From Gilliamella apicola (lineage in GTDB: Bacteria; Pseudomonadota; Gammaproteobacteria; Enterobacterales; Orbaceae): DNA of 64,000 nucleotides. The notes under the pieces were generated by a model. It did no database searches, was not told where the DNA came from, and saw only the letters and a list, made by a program, of their open reading frames with translations. The position numbers and the translations under genes are program-made. The first letter of the stretch is position 1; every line of letters begins with the position of its first letter. The stretch lies in the NCBI RefSeq assembly GCF_003202915.1, contig NZ_QGLP01000005.1, positions 474,721 to 538,720 of the forward strand. Direction: 5' to 3'. Shown one piece after another: positions 44,807 through 55,698 of this stretch.

Positions 44807-44928
44807 ATTAAATATTATGATCATCGAGTAACAACAAACAACATTAAGATAACTAAAAGAGCACTCGAAAATTTGCTAATAAATCGCTATTATAGTGTCA
44901 TTAATTTTATTAGTTAAAGGTTGTGATT

Positions 44929-45855
44929 ATGATCGTTGTTACTGGTGGTGCTGGTTTTATTGGAAGTAATATCGTCAAAGGTTTAAATAATCTTGGACAC
45001 AAAAATATTTTAGTGGTGGATGATTTAACTGACGGCACTAAATTTAGTAATTTAGTTGATTTAGATATCGCTGATTATATGGATAAAGACGAATTTATCT
45101 CATTAATTATAGCAGGTGAAGATATGGATATTGATGTTATTTTTCATCAAGGAGCTTGCTCATCGACCACCGAATGGGATGGCAAATTTATGATGGAAAA
45201 CAACTATCAATATTCAAAAGACTTGTTAGATTGCTGTTTAGATCTTGATATACCATTTTTATATGCATCTTCGGCTGCTACTTATGGTGGCCGCAGTGAT
45301 AATTTCATTGAAGATCGCGCTTATGAAAAACCATTGAATGTTTATGGTTATTCTAAATTTTTGTTTGACCAATATGTTAGACAAGTATTACCTAAAGCTA
45401 AGTCACAAGTTTGTGGATTCCGTTATTTTAACGTCTATGGACCACGTGAATCACATAAAGGTAGCATGGCAAGCGTTGCTTTCCATTTAAATGAACAAAT
45501 TACCAAAGGTGAAAAACCGAAACTATTTGTAGGTAGTGATAACTTTAAACGCGATTTTATTTATGTAAGTGACGTTGTTGATGTAAATTTATGGTTCTGG
45601 GAAAATAAAATTTCCGGTATTTTCAACTGTGGCACTGGTCGAGCAGAATCATTCCAAGCCGTAGCTGATGCTGTAGTTAATTATCATAGAAAAGGAGAAA
45701 TAGATTATATTCCGTTCCCAGATAACCTTAAAGGACGATACCAAAGCTTTACTCAAGCAGATTTAACTAACTTTAGAAAAACAGGATGTCCAATTGAATT
45801 TAAAACTGTTGCTCAAGGTACAACCGAATATATGAAATGGCTTAACGAGCAATAA
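44929..45855 (+). CDS. hldD: ADP-L-glycero-D-manno-heptose 6-epimerase
   Basis: The nucleotide-binding [13 protein letters not shown] begins the protein, and the extended SDR catalytic pair is in [25 protein letters not shown] and [12 protein letters not shown] match HldD (RfaD). It makes the heptose donor for the LPS inner core and starts the operon with both heptosyltransferases. I chose the ATG at 44929 (AAAGG 8 bp before). Confidence 0.95.
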   Translation: MIVVTGGAGFIGSNIVKGLNNLGHKNILVVDDLTDGTKFSNLVDLDIADYMDKDEFISLIIAGEDMDIDVIFHQGACSSTTEWDGKFMMENNYQYSKDLLDCCLDLDIPFLYASSAATYGGRSDNFIEDRAYEKPLNVYGYSKFLFDQYVRQVLPKAKSQVCGFRYFNVYGPRESHKGSMASVAFHLNEQITKGEKPKLFVGSDNFKRDFIYVSDVVDVNLWFWENKISGIFNCGTGRAESFQAVADAVVNYHRKGEIDYIPFPDNLKGRYQSFTQADLTNFRKTGCPIEFKTVAQGTTEYMKWLNEQ

Positions 45856-45866
45856 GAGGAGCTTCA

Positions 45867-46913
45867 ATGAAAACGCTGATTATTGGTCCATCTTGGGTGG
45901 GGGACATGATGATGTCACAAAGCTTATATCGCACCTTAAAACATTTACAACCAACCATGGAAATTGATGTAATGGCACCTGCATGGTGCCGTGCTTTATT
46001 AAGTAAAATGCCCGAAGTTAATCAATCGATCGCTATGCCAATTAGTCATGGAGAGTTTGCATTAGCTAAACGTTATCAACTCGGCAAAGAGTTACGTAAC
46101 AATCAATACGATCAAGCAATCATTTTACCCAATTCATTTAAATCCGCCCTTGTACCCTTCTTTGCCAAAATTCCTAAACGCACTGGTTGGAAAGGTGAAA
46201 TGCGTTATGGTTTATTGAATGATTTACGACAGCTCGATAAACAAGCTTTTCCATTAATGGTAGAACGCTATGTCGCTCTCGCCTATCCAAAACAAGATAT
46301 TCATTCGGCTAAAGATCTACCTCAACCAATTTTGTGGCCAAAACTTAGTGTCGAAAAAGATGAATTAGATCAAACATTAGCAACTTTCAATATTCCTAGT
46401 GACGTGCCTTTAATCGGCTTCTGTCCTGGTGCTGAATTTGGTCCAGCCAAACGTTGGCCTGATTATCACTATGCCGCGTTAGCTGATTTAATCGTAAAAC
46501 AGCATGCTAAAATTATTATCTTTGGTTCAGAAAAAGATAAGCCGGTTGGCGAACAAATTATTGCCAAAATGGTACATGGTGATCAATGTATCAATCTGGC
46601 CGGTCAAACAAAATTAGAGCAAGCAATCAATGTGATTTCAGCATGTAAAGCCATAGTCACAAATGATTCTGGGTTAATGCATGTTGCAGCAGCGCTTGAT
46701 AAACCTTTAGTGGCACTTTATGGGCCAAGTAGTCCTGATTTTACCCCGCCACTATCCGATAAAGCTGAAGTGATCCGTTTAATCACTGGCTATCATCGCG
46801 TTCGTAAAGGTGATGCAGAACAAGGATATCATCAAAGCCTTATTGATATAAAACCAGATTTAGTATTTGAAACATTAATGAAACTTATTGTTCGCTGCGA
46901 AAAGAGCCGTTAA
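45867..46913 (+). CDS. waaF: ADP-heptose:LPS heptosyltransferase II
   Basis: The GT9 protein starts MKTLIIGPSWVGDMMMSQSL, with FCPGAEFGPAKRWPDYHYAAL and TNDSGLMHVAAAL in the donor-binding half. It adds the second heptose of the LPS core. It follows hldD by 11 bp. Confidence 0.95.
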   Translation: MKTLIIGPSWVGDMMMSQSLYRTLKHLQPTMEIDVMAPAWCRALLSKMPEVNQSIAMPISHGEFALAKRYQLGKELRNNQYDQAIILPNSFKSALVPFFAKIPKRTGWKGEMRYGLLNDLRQLDKQAFPLMVERYVALAYPKQDIHSAKDLPQPILWPKLSVEKDELDQTLATFNIPSDVPLIGFCPGAEFGPAKRWPDYHYAALADLIVKQHAKIIIFGSEKDKPVGEQIIAKMVHGDQCINLAGQTKLEQAINVISACKAIVTNDSGLMHVAAALDKPLVALYGPSSPDFTPPLSDKAEVIRLITGYHRVRKGDAEQGYHQSLIDIKPDLVFETLMKLIVRCEKSR

Positions 46914-46915
46914 TT

Positions 46916-47878
46916 ATGCGCGTATTAATTGTTAAAACTTCATCTATGGGTGATGTATTGCATACTTTACCTGCTTTAACTGATGCAGCTAACTGCATAC
47001 CTGATATTACTTTTGATTGGGTGGTTGAGGAAAACTTCTCACAGATCCCCTCTTGGCACTTTGCAGTAGATGAGGTTATTCCTGTTGCCATAAGACGTTG
47101 GCGGAAAAACTGGTTTGCTAAAGCTATTCGCCAAGAACGTCAGCAATTTATTGCTCATTTAAAACGGCAACAGTATGATTGTATTATTGATGCCCAAGGT
47201 TTAATTAAAAGTGCATTTTTAATTACTCGTAAAGCTCGAGGCATTAAACATGGCTTAGATCGGCAAAGTATTAAAGAACCAATTGCTAGTTGGTTTTATG
47301 ATGTCAAACACCATGTACCTAAACAGATGCATGCCATTGAACGTGTTCGTCTGTTATTTGCCAAAAGCCTTAACTACATCCAACCAGATTCAATCGGTGA
47401 TTATGCTATTGCTCGTCACTTTTTATCGGAATTACCGGCTGATAATCAACAATATTTAGTTTTTCTTCATGCTACCACGCGAGAAGAAAAGCATTGGACA
47501 GAAGCAGCATGGCGAGAGTTAATTGAATTAATCGAACCGACAGGACTCAAGATTAAACTTCCTTGGGGGGCACCTCATGAGCAAGCGCGCGCTTTGCGTT
47601 TAGCACAAGGATTTAATCATGTTGAAGTATTACCTAAACTCTCTCTTAACGAGATCGCCACAATTATTGCTGGTTCTAAGGCTGTCGTCTCTGTAGATAC
47701 CGGATTGAGCCATTTAACTGCCGCGTTAGATCGACCAAATATAACTTTATTTGGAAAAACTGATCCAAAACTAATTGGTGGATATGGTAAAAACCAGCAT
47801 AGCATTATTTCAACAGATAAAACAATGCAATCAATCTCAGCCAATGAAGTTTACCAACAATTAACTGATTTTATCTAA
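46916..47878 (+). CDS. waaC: ADP-heptose:LPS heptosyltransferase I
   Basis: The GT9 protein starts MRVLIVKTSSMGDVLHTLPA, with FDWVVEENFSQIP and VSVDTGLSHLTAAL. It adds the first heptose to Kdo. It is the last gene of the heptose operon, 2 bp behind waaF. Confidence 0.95.
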   Translation: MRVLIVKTSSMGDVLHTLPALTDAANCIPDITFDWVVEENFSQIPSWHFAVDEVIPVAIRRWRKNWFAKAIRQERQQFIAHLKRQQYDCIIDAQGLIKSAFLITRKARGIKHGLDRQSIKEPIASWFYDVKHHVPKQMHAIERVRLLFAKSLNYIQPDSIGDYAIARHFLSELPADNQQYLVFLHATTREEKHWTEAAWRELIELIEPTGLKIKLPWGAPHEQARALRLAQGFNHVEVLPKLSLNEIATIIAGSKAVVSVDTGLSHLTAALDRPNITLFGKTDPKLIGGYGKNQHSIISTDKTMQSISANEVYQQLTDFI

Positions 47879-47913
47879 AATAGCATAGAAGTTTTAATAA
47901 ATAGGATAGAAAA

Positions 47914-48114
47914 ATGAACAAATATAATGAGCTCATACGTGAACGATATGCGCAAATTGGTAGTAATGATTTAGGTTATATTGAAGATGCGTTGGGCGCG
48001 GTAATGACAGTTCTAAATGAAATAGTTGAAAATCAACAAGTACCACAGGATTTACGCGAAAAAGCTGCCTATGCGGCAGCTAATCTGTTAATCAGTGATT
48101 ATGACGTGAAATAA
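47914..48114 (+). CDS. yaeP: YaeP family protein (UPF0253)
   Basis: The 66-residue protein reads [20 protein letters not shown], then [17 protein letters not shown] and ends [19 protein letters not shown], almost the same plan and the same length as E. coli YaeP. The role is unknown. Its 3' end overlaps the histidine kinase gene on the other strand by 23 bp. Confidence 0.92.
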   Translation: MNKYNELIRERYAQIGSNDLGYIEDALGAVMTVLNEIVENQQVPQDLREKAAYAAANLLISDYDVK

Positions 48115-49519
48115 CCGTCGGAAGTTTAATAATAAATCGAGTTGAGAGATCATCCGATTCAACATAAATATGACCTTTGTGGGTGTCGATAATCGATTTT
48201 ACAATAGCCAAACCAATTCCTGTTCCTGAACTATCTTTACTATTTCGGTGACGAGATTGATCAACTCGATAAAAACGGTCAAAAAGATGAGGTAAATGAC
48301 GACTTTCAATCTTTTTACCGGGATTGGCGATAACAATCTGAACTTTTTTGAGGCTTAGCTGACTCAAATTAATTTTAATTGTCTGATTTTCCGATGTGTA
48401 GCGAATCGCATTGGAGATTATATTGCTTATTGCCCGCCCTAACATCATTTTATCCCCCTGAATATGGGAACAATTACCTTCAAGCTCAAAGGTAATATTT
48501 TTCTCATCAGCCAAAGGTTCGAAATATTCACACATCAAACTAATCATTGAATACAAATCAATATCGATAAGATGTGGTACCAATTGATGATTATCTGCCT
48601 GAGCTAAAAAAAGCATATCTGATATCATCTGCGACATTTTTTCATACTCTTCTAAATTAGAGTAGAGGATTTCTCGATACTCTTCTGTAGAACGAGCATT
48701 ATTTAACACGATTTGGGTTTGAGTGGTTAGATTGGTGATCGGAGTTCGCATTTCATGAGCAATATCGGCAGTAAAATTACGTTGTCGCTCAAAAACATCT
48801 TCCATACGATGAAGCATATTATTAAAAGCTTTAACTAAGCTCACATATTTCACCGGCACAGATGCCGTTGAAATACGGTAATTTAAGCTTTTCATATTAA
48901 TTCGTTCAATTTTTCTAATTAAACGATTAATCGGTTTTTGTGTGTAATAGATGGAAATTAATGACCCAATTAAGGCTAACACACAAGAAATAGCAATAAG
49001 TAAACCTAATCCATTTCTCAACCTATTGATAAAATCAAGTTGTAAATCGCGTCCAACAGCAACAATCGTTGTATATTGTCGCCCGCCATCCAACATAACT
49101 CTTGATGCACCAATACGGTAAGATGACTTATCTATATTCCAAATTGCCGTACTGTTTTGGCTAATTAATCGTTCAAAATCTTGTTGCGATAAAGCAATAG
49201 ATAAATTAGGGCCACGGGTGCGATACACTATTTTTCCTGCATCATCAATAATATAAACAAATAGATGATGGTGACCAGTTAAAATCAGGAGAAGATTTTG
49301 AAAGAATTCATCACGATTTTCATCAGGTGAATAATAAATGAGCTCACGTTCAATTGAGGTAATTACAGAATTAAGTTCTGTGACATTTTGTTGAATAGAA
49401 ATTTTTTCAAAAGTATGTTCAATAAGATAGCTAAAACAATAAAGTAGCCCACAAGTCAGTAGGCATACAATAAGTGGTATACGAAACGATATGAAGTTAG
49501 TTTTCTTCATCCAATACAT
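48092..49519 (-). CDS. CusS-like sensor histidine kinase
   Basis: The protein has two membrane helices (about residues 12-30 and 172-195) around a periplasmic sensor, then HAMP, the H-box [13 protein letters not shown] and the ATP-binding [12 protein letters not shown]. This is the heavy-metal sensor (CusS/CopS) type. It overlaps its regulator gene by 23 bp. No copper efflux gene is next to it, so the ligand is inferred from the family only. Confidence 0.85.
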   Translation of the reverse strand: MYWMKKTNFISFRIPLIVCLLTCGLLYCFSYLIEHTFEKISIQQNVTELNSVITSIERELIYYSPDENRDEFFQNLLLILTGHHHLFVYIIDDAGKIVYRTRGPNLSIALSQQDFERLISQNSTAIWNIDKSSYRIGASRVMLDGGRQYTTIVAVGRDLQLDFINRLRNGLGLLIAISCVLALIGSLISIYYTQKPINRLIRKIERINMKSLNYRISTASVPVKYVSLVKAFNNMLHRMEDVFERQRNFTADIAHEMRTPITNLTTQTQIVLNNARSTEEYREILYSNLEEYEKMSQMISDMLFLAQADNHQLVPHLIDIDLYSMISLMCEYFEPLADEKNITFELEGNCSHIQGDKMMLGRAISNIISNAIRYTSENQTIKINLSQLSLKKVQIVIANPGKKIESRHLPHLFDRFYRVDQSRHRNSKDSSGTGIGLAIVKSIIDTHKGHIYVESDDLSTRFIIKLPTVISRHNH

Positions 49520-50183
49520 CTAATTTATATCCCATTCCACGCACGGTATGAATTAATTTCGGTTCAAAATCGGCATCAATCTTGTTCCTCAATCGCCTAA
49601 TTGCCACATCAATGACGTTGGTATCGCTGTCAAAATTCATATCCCATACTTGTGAAGCAATAAGTGATCTTGGTAACACTTCACCGGGATAACGTAAAAA
49701 ATATTCGAGCAATAAAAATTCTTTATTGGTTAAATCAATTCTTTTATCACCTCGCGTTACCGTTCGCTTTGGGAGATCCATAACTAAATCAGCAATGCTT
49801 AATTGATAATTATTAACTTGTGGGACATTGCGTCTTAATAACGACTTAATTCTTGCTAATAATTCTGCAAAAGAAAAAGGTTTGACTAAATAATCATCAG
49901 CGCCTAAATTGAGCCCTTTGACCTTATCTTCAACACTGCCCATTGCAGTTAGCAGAATAATCTGAGTATCTTTGCCAGCCTCACGTAACGACTGGACAAT
50001 CTTCCAACCCACAATATCAGGTAGCATGACATCTAGAATAATTAAATCATAATCTTCCGTCATTGCTCGATGATAACCATCGAGACCATTATCGGTAAGA
50101 TCTACAATAAATCCTGATTCAACTAAACCTTGACGAAGATATTCACCAGTTTTTTGTTCATCTTCAACAACTAACAATTTCAT
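49497..50183 (-). CDS. CusR-like response regulator
   Basis: The OmpR/PhoB-family receiver has the phosphoacceptor D51 ([10 protein letters not shown]) and the KPFSFAEL segment, and the C-terminal winged helix includes [22 protein letters not shown] and [17 protein letters not shown]. It fits the heavy-metal response regulator type (CusR/CopR). It is the first gene of the pair, transcribed from a promoter upstream of 50183. Confidence 0.88.
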   Translation of the reverse strand: MKLLVVEDEQKTGEYLRQGLVESGFIVDLTDNGLDGYHRAMTEDYDLIILDVMLPDIVGWKIVQSLREAGKDTQIILLTAMGSVEDKVKGLNLGADDYLVKPFSFAELLARIKSLLRRNVPQVNNYQLSIADLVMDLPKRTVTRGDKRIDLTNKEFLLLEYFLRYPGEVLPRSLIASQVWDMNFDSDTNVIDVAIRRLRNKIDADFEPKLIHTVRGMGYKLDVLDEEN

Positions 50184-50337
50184 ATTGAATATTCCTTAAT
50201 ATTTTATCAGGTTATCGAAATTGCATAATGTAGTAATAGGATATCTTAGGAAGTCAAATGACATCATGACAGATCAATGACTATTTTGTAATTCTCCAGT
50301 CATTAATTAGTCGGTTTGGGTTTGCTATAGTAACGCC

Positions 50338-50439
50338 ACAATGATTCATGAGGCTAGACAGTATTGTTTCATTGTTTTATTTCCTTTCATCCATTCCTTG
50401 CAATTTAATGCAGCCCTAGTTTATCTAGGGTTTTTTTTT
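50338..50439 (+). ncRNA. Candidate Hfq-dependent small RNA
   Basis: An extended -10 box (TG-C-TATAGT, 50323-50331) could start a transcript near 50338. It ends in a clean terminator CCCTAG-TTTAT-CTAGGG with nine T (50414-50439). About 25 bases of pyrimidine-rich single-stranded sequence (around TTTCCTTTCATCCATTCCTT, 50380-50399) are complementary to ribosome binding sites. No ORF is present. The -35 box is weak. This is an intergenic prediction only. Confidence 0.45.
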
Positions 50440-50543
50440 GCTTTTTAAACTACTTGATATGCAATAATTAGAATAAAACGGTTAATTAAGCGTAAAGCTA
50501 TTCTTATTGTAGCAAAATTAACCTTTGTTGGATATTATTGATG

Positions 50544-51641
50544 TTATTTTTTACGAAGAACAATACCTGTTTCAACATGCTCTGTATAAGGAAACTGGTC
50601 AAACATCGCAAAATGTTCGATATGATGCGTTTTAGTCAGTTGTTGTAAATTATCTTTTAGCGTGTAAGGATTACATGAGATGTAGACAATTCTCTGATAA
50701 CTTTGAATAATATTAATCGTTTTATCATCCAACCCCGCTCGAGGAGGATCAACTAACACCGTTTGACAATGATAATCATCCAAATTAATCCCTTTTAATC
50801 GATTAAATTCTCGCTCTTTTTTAATCGCACTACTAAACTCTTCAGCAGATAATCGCACAATAATCAGGTTATCAATATTATTGATTTTGATATTATGTTG
50901 CGCTGAATAGACCGAAGCTTTGGCAATCTCGGTCGCTAACACCTTACGAAAATTTTGTGCTAAGGCGATCGAAAAATTACCATTGCCACAATAAAATTCG
51001 AGTAGATCCCCTTCGGACCCTTTAGTCACCGAAATAGCCCATTCTAGCATTTTTATATTTATAGCTGCATTAGGCTGAGTAAAACTATTTTCTACTTGTC
51101 GATAACTAAAAGTTTTATCGAATATTGATAAAGTCTCATCAACATAATCAACATCGACTGCAATTTTTTGATTGCTTGCTCGACCAACTAGATTGGCTTT
51201 AATACCTCGTTCAGCTAATTGTTGTTTCAATTTCTCCGCGGCACTAATCCACTGCGCATCTAATTTTTTATGATACAAAAGTGTGATCAATAACTGTCCA
51301 CTAAGCGTTGAGAAATAATCGATTTGAAAAAGTTGATGACGTAAAATATCGTTATATTGAATTAACGGTAAGATGGTCTGCATTGCACTATTAATTAATT
51401 TTGCGGCAATAGGAAAACTATCAATTCTTACTCTTCGCTTAGTTTTTTTATCATACATAATATGATAAAGCTCATCACCATTATGCCAAATTCTAAATTC
51501 AGCTCGCATTCGATAATGACTAATTGGTGAAGAGTAAGTCACTAATTCAGGCAAGGAAAAATCTGATAGTATAGTTTTTAAATTGGTTATTTTTTTGCTT
51601 AGTTGTTGGTTATATTTATCGTTAGAAAAAGATTCTGTCAT
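50544..51641 (-). CDS. trmA: tRNA (uracil-54-C5)-methyltransferase
   Basis: The protein has [19 protein letters not shown] (SAM site), [12 protein letters not shown] and the catalytic cysteine in [10 protein letters not shown], with the general base glutamate in HVETGIVL. It makes ribothymidine 54 in tRNA. Length 365 fits TrmA (366). Confidence 0.95.
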   Translation of the reverse strand: MTESFSNDKYNQQLSKKITNLKTILSDFSLPELVTYSSPISHYRMRAEFRIWHNGDELYHIMYDKKTKRRVRIDSFPIAAKLINSAMQTILPLIQYNDILRHQLFQIDYFSTLSGQLLITLLYHKKLDAQWISAAEKLKQQLAERGIKANLVGRASNQKIAVDVDYVDETLSIFDKTFSYRQVENSFTQPNAAINIKMLEWAISVTKGSEGDLLEFYCGNGNFSIALAQNFRKVLATEIAKASVYSAQHNIKINNIDNLIIVRLSAEEFSSAIKKEREFNRLKGINLDDYHCQTVLVDPPRAGLDDKTINIIQSYQRIVYISCNPYTLKDNLQQLTKTHHIEHFAMFDQFPYTEHVETGIVLRKK

Positions 51642-51891
51642 ATTTTTAATTCGATCATCAATTTAGATAAAGTGTGAATAGTATTCGCTATCTTATAAGG
51701 TGTTTAATTCTATCATAATCGCTAACCTATGATAAGGTTATAGGCGAGTAGCTGCTTTATTATCTACCGCGTTTGTCGTCAAAACCAGTTTTATGCTTGT
51801 TTAAAGCTAAATCAGTTGCGTGTCGATAAAGATTGTAGTTATAGCGATTGCCGTTATAATGTGGAGCAAAATGATAGATTAGAAGAGCACT

Positions 51892-53202
51892 ATGACAACG
51901 CAAACTTTCACTGATTTACAGTTAGATGATATTTTAATTGAAAACCTACAAGCGCAAAACATTCACGAACCCACCGCAATTCAAGCACAAACCATTCCAG
52001 TAGCTTTAGACGGTAAAGATGTTTTAGGGTCGGCGCCGACAGGTACCGGTAAAACGTTAGCCTTTCTCATTCCAGCCGTTCAGCATTTACTTGATTTTCC
52101 ACGTCGAAAACCTGGGCCACCAAGAGTTTTAATTTTAGCCCCTACTCGTGAATTAACCATGCAAATAGCTGAGCAAGCCAAGTTACTTACCGAGTCAACT
52201 CACCTAAGTATAGCTACGATTACCGGTGGTGTTGCTTATATGAATCACGCCGAAGTTTTCAGCAAAAATCAGGATATTGTTATTGCAACAACCGGCCGTT
52301 TGTTACAATACATTAAAGAAGAAAACTTCGATTGCCGTGCTGTTGAAATGTTAATCTTAGATGAAGCAGATCGTATGTTAGATATGGGATTTGCTCAGGA
52401 TGTGGAAACTATTTCGGCTGAAACTCGCTGGCGAAAACAAACCCTACTGTTTTCAGCAACATTAGAGGGTGAAGGTTTACACAGTTTTGCTAATCGTATT
52501 CTTAACGAACCAGTTGAAATTAATGCCGATCCTTCGCGAAAAGAACGAAAAAAGATTTTACAATTCTATTATCGTGCCGATGATTTGACTCACAAAGTGG
52601 CATTATTAACACACTTGTTGAAACAAGAGGAAGTTAAAAAAACCATTGTCTTTGTGCGTAAACGTGAACGAGTGCATGAATTAGTATCATTACTGCATCA
52701 AGCTGATATTCATAGTTGTTATTTAGAGGGTGAAATGGTGCAAGCCAAACGTAATGAAGCCATTAAACGAATGAATAATAATAGCGTTAATGTACTGGTC
52801 GCCACTGATGTTGCTGCTAGAGGAATTGATATTGATGATATTACTCATGTCATTAATTTCGATGCACCTAAAACAGCCGATGTATATTTACACCGAATTG
52901 GGCGCACCGCAAGAGCAGGAAAAAAAGGTACAGCCATTATGCTCGTTGAAGCTCACGATAATGAATTATTACAGAAAATTGAACGTTATATTCGTGAACC
53001 AATCAAATTAAGAACCATTGATGAACTACGTCCAAAAACCAAAGCCCCAAAACCGGTGACTAAAAAGAAACCTTCGCAAAAAACTAAACAAAAAAACGCA
53101 GCTAAAAAACAAGAAGAGATGAAAAAGAAAAAAGTAAAACAACGTCACAGAGATACTAAAAATAAGGGAAAACCCAATAAAATGATAATTAAAACCGAAT
53201 AA
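51892..53202 (+). CDS. srmB: DEAD-box RNA helicase SrmB
   Basis: The motifs are APTGTGKT, PTRELTMQ, DEADRMLDMG, SATLEG, ATDVAARGIDID and HRIGRTARAGKKG. The TITGGVAYMNHAEVF and RLLQYIKEENFDCRAVE stretches are near-identical to SrmB as I recall it. A lysine-rich tail follows. It acts in large ribosomal subunit assembly. Confidence 0.95.
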   Translation: MTTQTFTDLQLDDILIENLQAQNIHEPTAIQAQTIPVALDGKDVLGSAPTGTGKTLAFLIPAVQHLLDFPRRKPGPPRVLILAPTRELTMQIAEQAKLLTESTHLSIATITGGVAYMNHAEVFSKNQDIVIATTGRLLQYIKEENFDCRAVEMLILDEADRMLDMGFAQDVETISAETRWRKQTLLFSATLEGEGLHSFANRILNEPVEINADPSRKERKKILQFYYRADDLTHKVALLTHLLKQEEVKKTIVFVRKRERVHELVSLLHQADIHSCYLEGEMVQAKRNEAIKRMNNNSVNVLVATDVAARGIDIDDITHVINFDAPKTADVYLHRIGRTARAGKKGTAIMLVEAHDNELLQKIERYIREPIKLRTIDELRPKTKAPKPVTKKKPSQKTKQKNAAKKQEEMKKKKVKQRHRDTKNKGKPNKMIIKTE

Positions 53203-53252
53203 TAATTTGCTTATCATAGGTTAAACTTATGAAATCAATCGCTGATAACAAC

Positions 53253-53280
53253 TTGGCGTATTGTCATAAATTGCTATAAT
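53253..53280 (+). promoter_or_regulatory. Promoter of the peroxiredoxin gene
   Basis: TTGGCG and TATAAT are spaced by 16 bp, followed by a leader of about 40 bases with AAGGAGA before the ATG. Confidence 0.65.
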
Positions 53281-53326
53281 GCACCGCATAGAAAATATAA
53301 ATATTCGTTACACAAGGAGACATTTT

Positions 53327-53929
53327 ATGACATTAGTAACTCGTAAAGCACCAGATTTTACTTCAGCAGCGGTGCTGGGTTCTGGTGAAATTGTGAATAA
53401 TTTTAATTTAGCTGAGCATATCAAAGGTAAATACGCTGTGGTATTTTTCTGGCCTATGGATTTTACTTTTGTATGTCCATCTGAAATTATTGCATTTGAT
53501 CATCGTTTAGAAGAGTTCAAAAAACGTGGTGTTGAAGTAATTGGTGTCTCTATGGATTCTGAATATGTTCATAATGCATGGCGAAACACGCCACAAGATA
53601 AAGGCGGTATTGGTGAAGTAAAATTCCCAATCGTAGCTGACATTAAACATAGCATTATGCAAGACTACGGTGTTGAACATCCTGAAGCTGGCGTTGCGCT
53701 TCGTGCTTCATTCTTTATCGATAAATCCGGTGTGGTGCGTCACGAAACCATTAATGATTTACCAATTGGTCGTAACATTGATGAAATGCTACGTATTGTT
53801 GATGCTTTCCAATTCCATGAGGAACATGGTGAAGTTTGTCCTGCACAATGGACTAAAGGCAAACAAGGTATGCAAGCAAATCCAAATGGTGTTGCTAGCT
53901 ACTTAAAACAACATGCTAACGAAATCTAA
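53327..53929 (+). CDS. Typical 2-Cys peroxiredoxin (AhpC/Prx1 family)
   Basis: The peroxidatic cysteine is C50 (DFTFVCPSEI) and the resolving cysteine C171 (EVCPAQWTKGKQGM). Length 200 residues. The ATG at 53327 has a strong AAGGAGA site, so the longer frame from 53279 is not used. It reduces peroxides; no dedicated reductase gene is adjacent, so thioredoxin is the likely donor. Confidence 0.93.
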   Translation: MTLVTRKAPDFTSAAVLGSGEIVNNFNLAEHIKGKYAVVFFWPMDFTFVCPSEIIAFDHRLEEFKKRGVEVIGVSMDSEYVHNAWRNTPQDKGGIGEVKFPIVADIKHSIMQDYGVEHPEAGVALRASFFIDKSGVVRHETINDLPIGRNIDEMLRIVDAFQFHEEHGEVCPAQWTKGKQGMQANPNGVASYLKQHANEI

Positions 53930-53978
53930 CCATTTTTTTGACACTAAGTAATAATATTCTTACTTTCCTTCTGACTTT

Positions 53979-54004
53979 AACCGGAGTTTATCTCCGGTTT
54001 TTTT
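53979..54004 (+). terminator. Terminator after the peroxiredoxin gene
   Basis: AACCGGAG-TTTAT-CTCCGGTT followed by a T run. Confidence 0.9.
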
Positions 54005-54061
54005 GTTTCTATAAACGCTAAAATAATTTATCTTAATAAAAATTTAGTCATTAATTGTTTA

Positions 54062-54394
54062 TTAATGCCCAGAAACATTAGAGAAAAGATTGATAATTAC
54101 CACGCCAAATATAATAAACCCCATACCAATTAATGCGGCAAGATCTAATGATTGCTTTAAGAAGATCCAGGCGATTAAACTGATGATAATAATCCCTATT
54201 CCTGACCAAATTGCATAAGCTATGCCCACAGGTATAGTTTTCAAGGCTAGCGATAGAATATAGAAAGAGGCACTATAACCGATTATGGTGATAATCGAAA
54301 AAAACAAGTTGGTAAAACCATTAGATAGTTTTAAGGAAGATGTTGCAATGACCTCACAGATAATTGCCCCCAAAAGTAGTAGATATGCGTTCAT
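54062..54394 (-). CDS. emrE: Small multidrug resistance transporter EmrE
   Basis: The 110-residue protein has four helices, the essential glutamate E14 ([16 protein letters not shown]) and [13 protein letters not shown]. Length and sequence ([12 protein letters not shown]) match EmrE. It exports cationic compounds in exchange for protons. Confidence 0.88.
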   Translation of the reverse strand: MNAYLLLLGAIICEVIATSSLKLSNGFTNLFFSIITIIGYSASFYILSLALKTIPVGIAYAIWSGIGIIIISLIAWIFLKQSLDLAALIGMGFIIFGVVIINLFSNVSGH

Positions 54395-55143
54395 ATGATT
54401 ACTCTTTAATAAGTTAAAATTTTAATCAATAGGATATAGACTCGTTGTGGTACATTTTTATAGAGTATTGCGATATTAAAATGCGCTAAATAGATTATGA
54501 TTTATGGAATATTACAACTGTTAATGGTGGTTAAGGTACCTATTAATAAATGATTAGCTTAAATGCCCATATATAAAATATAACCAACATCGGCTATTGC
54601 TGTTTATTATACCTAAAAATAAGGAACTTGCAGTCTCTTTTATTAATGTGGAGTGATTAACGTCAGCAAATTAGCTGATTTTTTCGACAGAAATTTTACT
54701 AAACTTGAATATTCTATTCATTTTAATGTTCATCTATTTCAATATCAGACAATATAAATTGCTAAAAAAGTAATAAAATCTTTCATATAGTGCTAGTGTA
54801 GTTATAGTTATAATTTATAACATTTCTTAAAAATTTTAATATTTCATTGATTAATTCCCCCCCCTCAAAGGTTAAACCTATTAAGGATGTTGTAGTTATT
54901 TATAACACCGATGATATTGTAACTCGATCATTTATTATTAACGTTACGTTTTTAATAATTGGATATAATAAAAGTTGAACAATAAAAAAATCAACAAATG
55001 ATTTATCAACAGTAACTATAATGAGAGATATCCTCTTATCAATTCCAATAGAAAATTTTAGTGATCAGGTTAATTTTATAGCAATTATTTTTGCCGTAGC
55101 TAAAAATGATGTTGTAAGTACAGTTTAAAATTCATTGGAACAG
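54395..55143. other. Decayed AT-rich stretch with a possible gene relic
   Basis: No intact gene is seen. Plus-strand frames around 54885-55130 read VVIYNTDDIV... and MRDILLSIPIENFSDQVNFI AIIFAV, with several stops between. This looks like a degraded gene, perhaps a PTS EIIA-type domain, but the match is weak. Confidence 0.4.
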
Positions 55144-55698
55144 CTATATTGTTGTTATGCGCTTTAGCTTCGGCGAGCTGGAATTTATATCCTTTTTTTC
55201 TTTTTTTGATAATTCAACACCAATTTCATGCTGAATAGAGACTTTTTCAAGATGAGAAAAATATGGTTGAAATCTATCAGAAAAAAATAAATCAACACCA
55301 TCAATTGAAATACATGGTATAACAATATCAGTATTATTTAAAAACATATTTTCTTTGCCTAGTTTAATTTTGGTACGTATTTTATTCAAGGCTTGTTGTT
55401 TATTAATCAAGGTATCAGTCTTAGAATTTGCTGAAACAATTTGATTATGGTTTATGATAAAATTATTTGCCTCTCTGTCATAATAACAGTTAAATGTCGG
55501 TCTTTTACTTAACCAATCCTGAATCTCTTGACAGATAAAATGTATTTCGTCTTTACCTAGTTGGATGGGTTTAGGAAATAAAAGAGTTTCATCTTTTATC
55601 CAGCTATCTAGAGTAGCTCTATCACAATCTAACGCTTCAGCAAGTAGATAAATGCTAATATTATTTGATGATTCAATATAGCTCGATAATGTTTTCAT
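55144..55698 (-). CDS. AlpA-like DNA-binding domain protein
   Basis: The N-terminal part (ISIYLLAEALDCDRATLDSWIKDETLLFPKPIQLGKDEIHFICQEIQDWLSKRP) looks like an AlpA-type winged helix-turn-helix. The rest (residues 75-184) is basic and unassigned. It stands alone between decayed stretches in the accessory region. A regulator or excisionase-like role is inference. Confidence 0.55.
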   Translation of the reverse strand: MKTLSSYIESSNNISIYLLAEALDCDRATLDSWIKDETLLFPKPIQLGKDEIHFICQEIQDWLSKRPTFNCYYDREANNFIINHNQIVSANSKTDTLINKQQALNKIRTKIKLGKENMFLNNTDIVIPCISIDGVDLFFSDRFQPYFSHLEKVSIQHEIGVELSKKEKKDINSSSPKLKRITTI

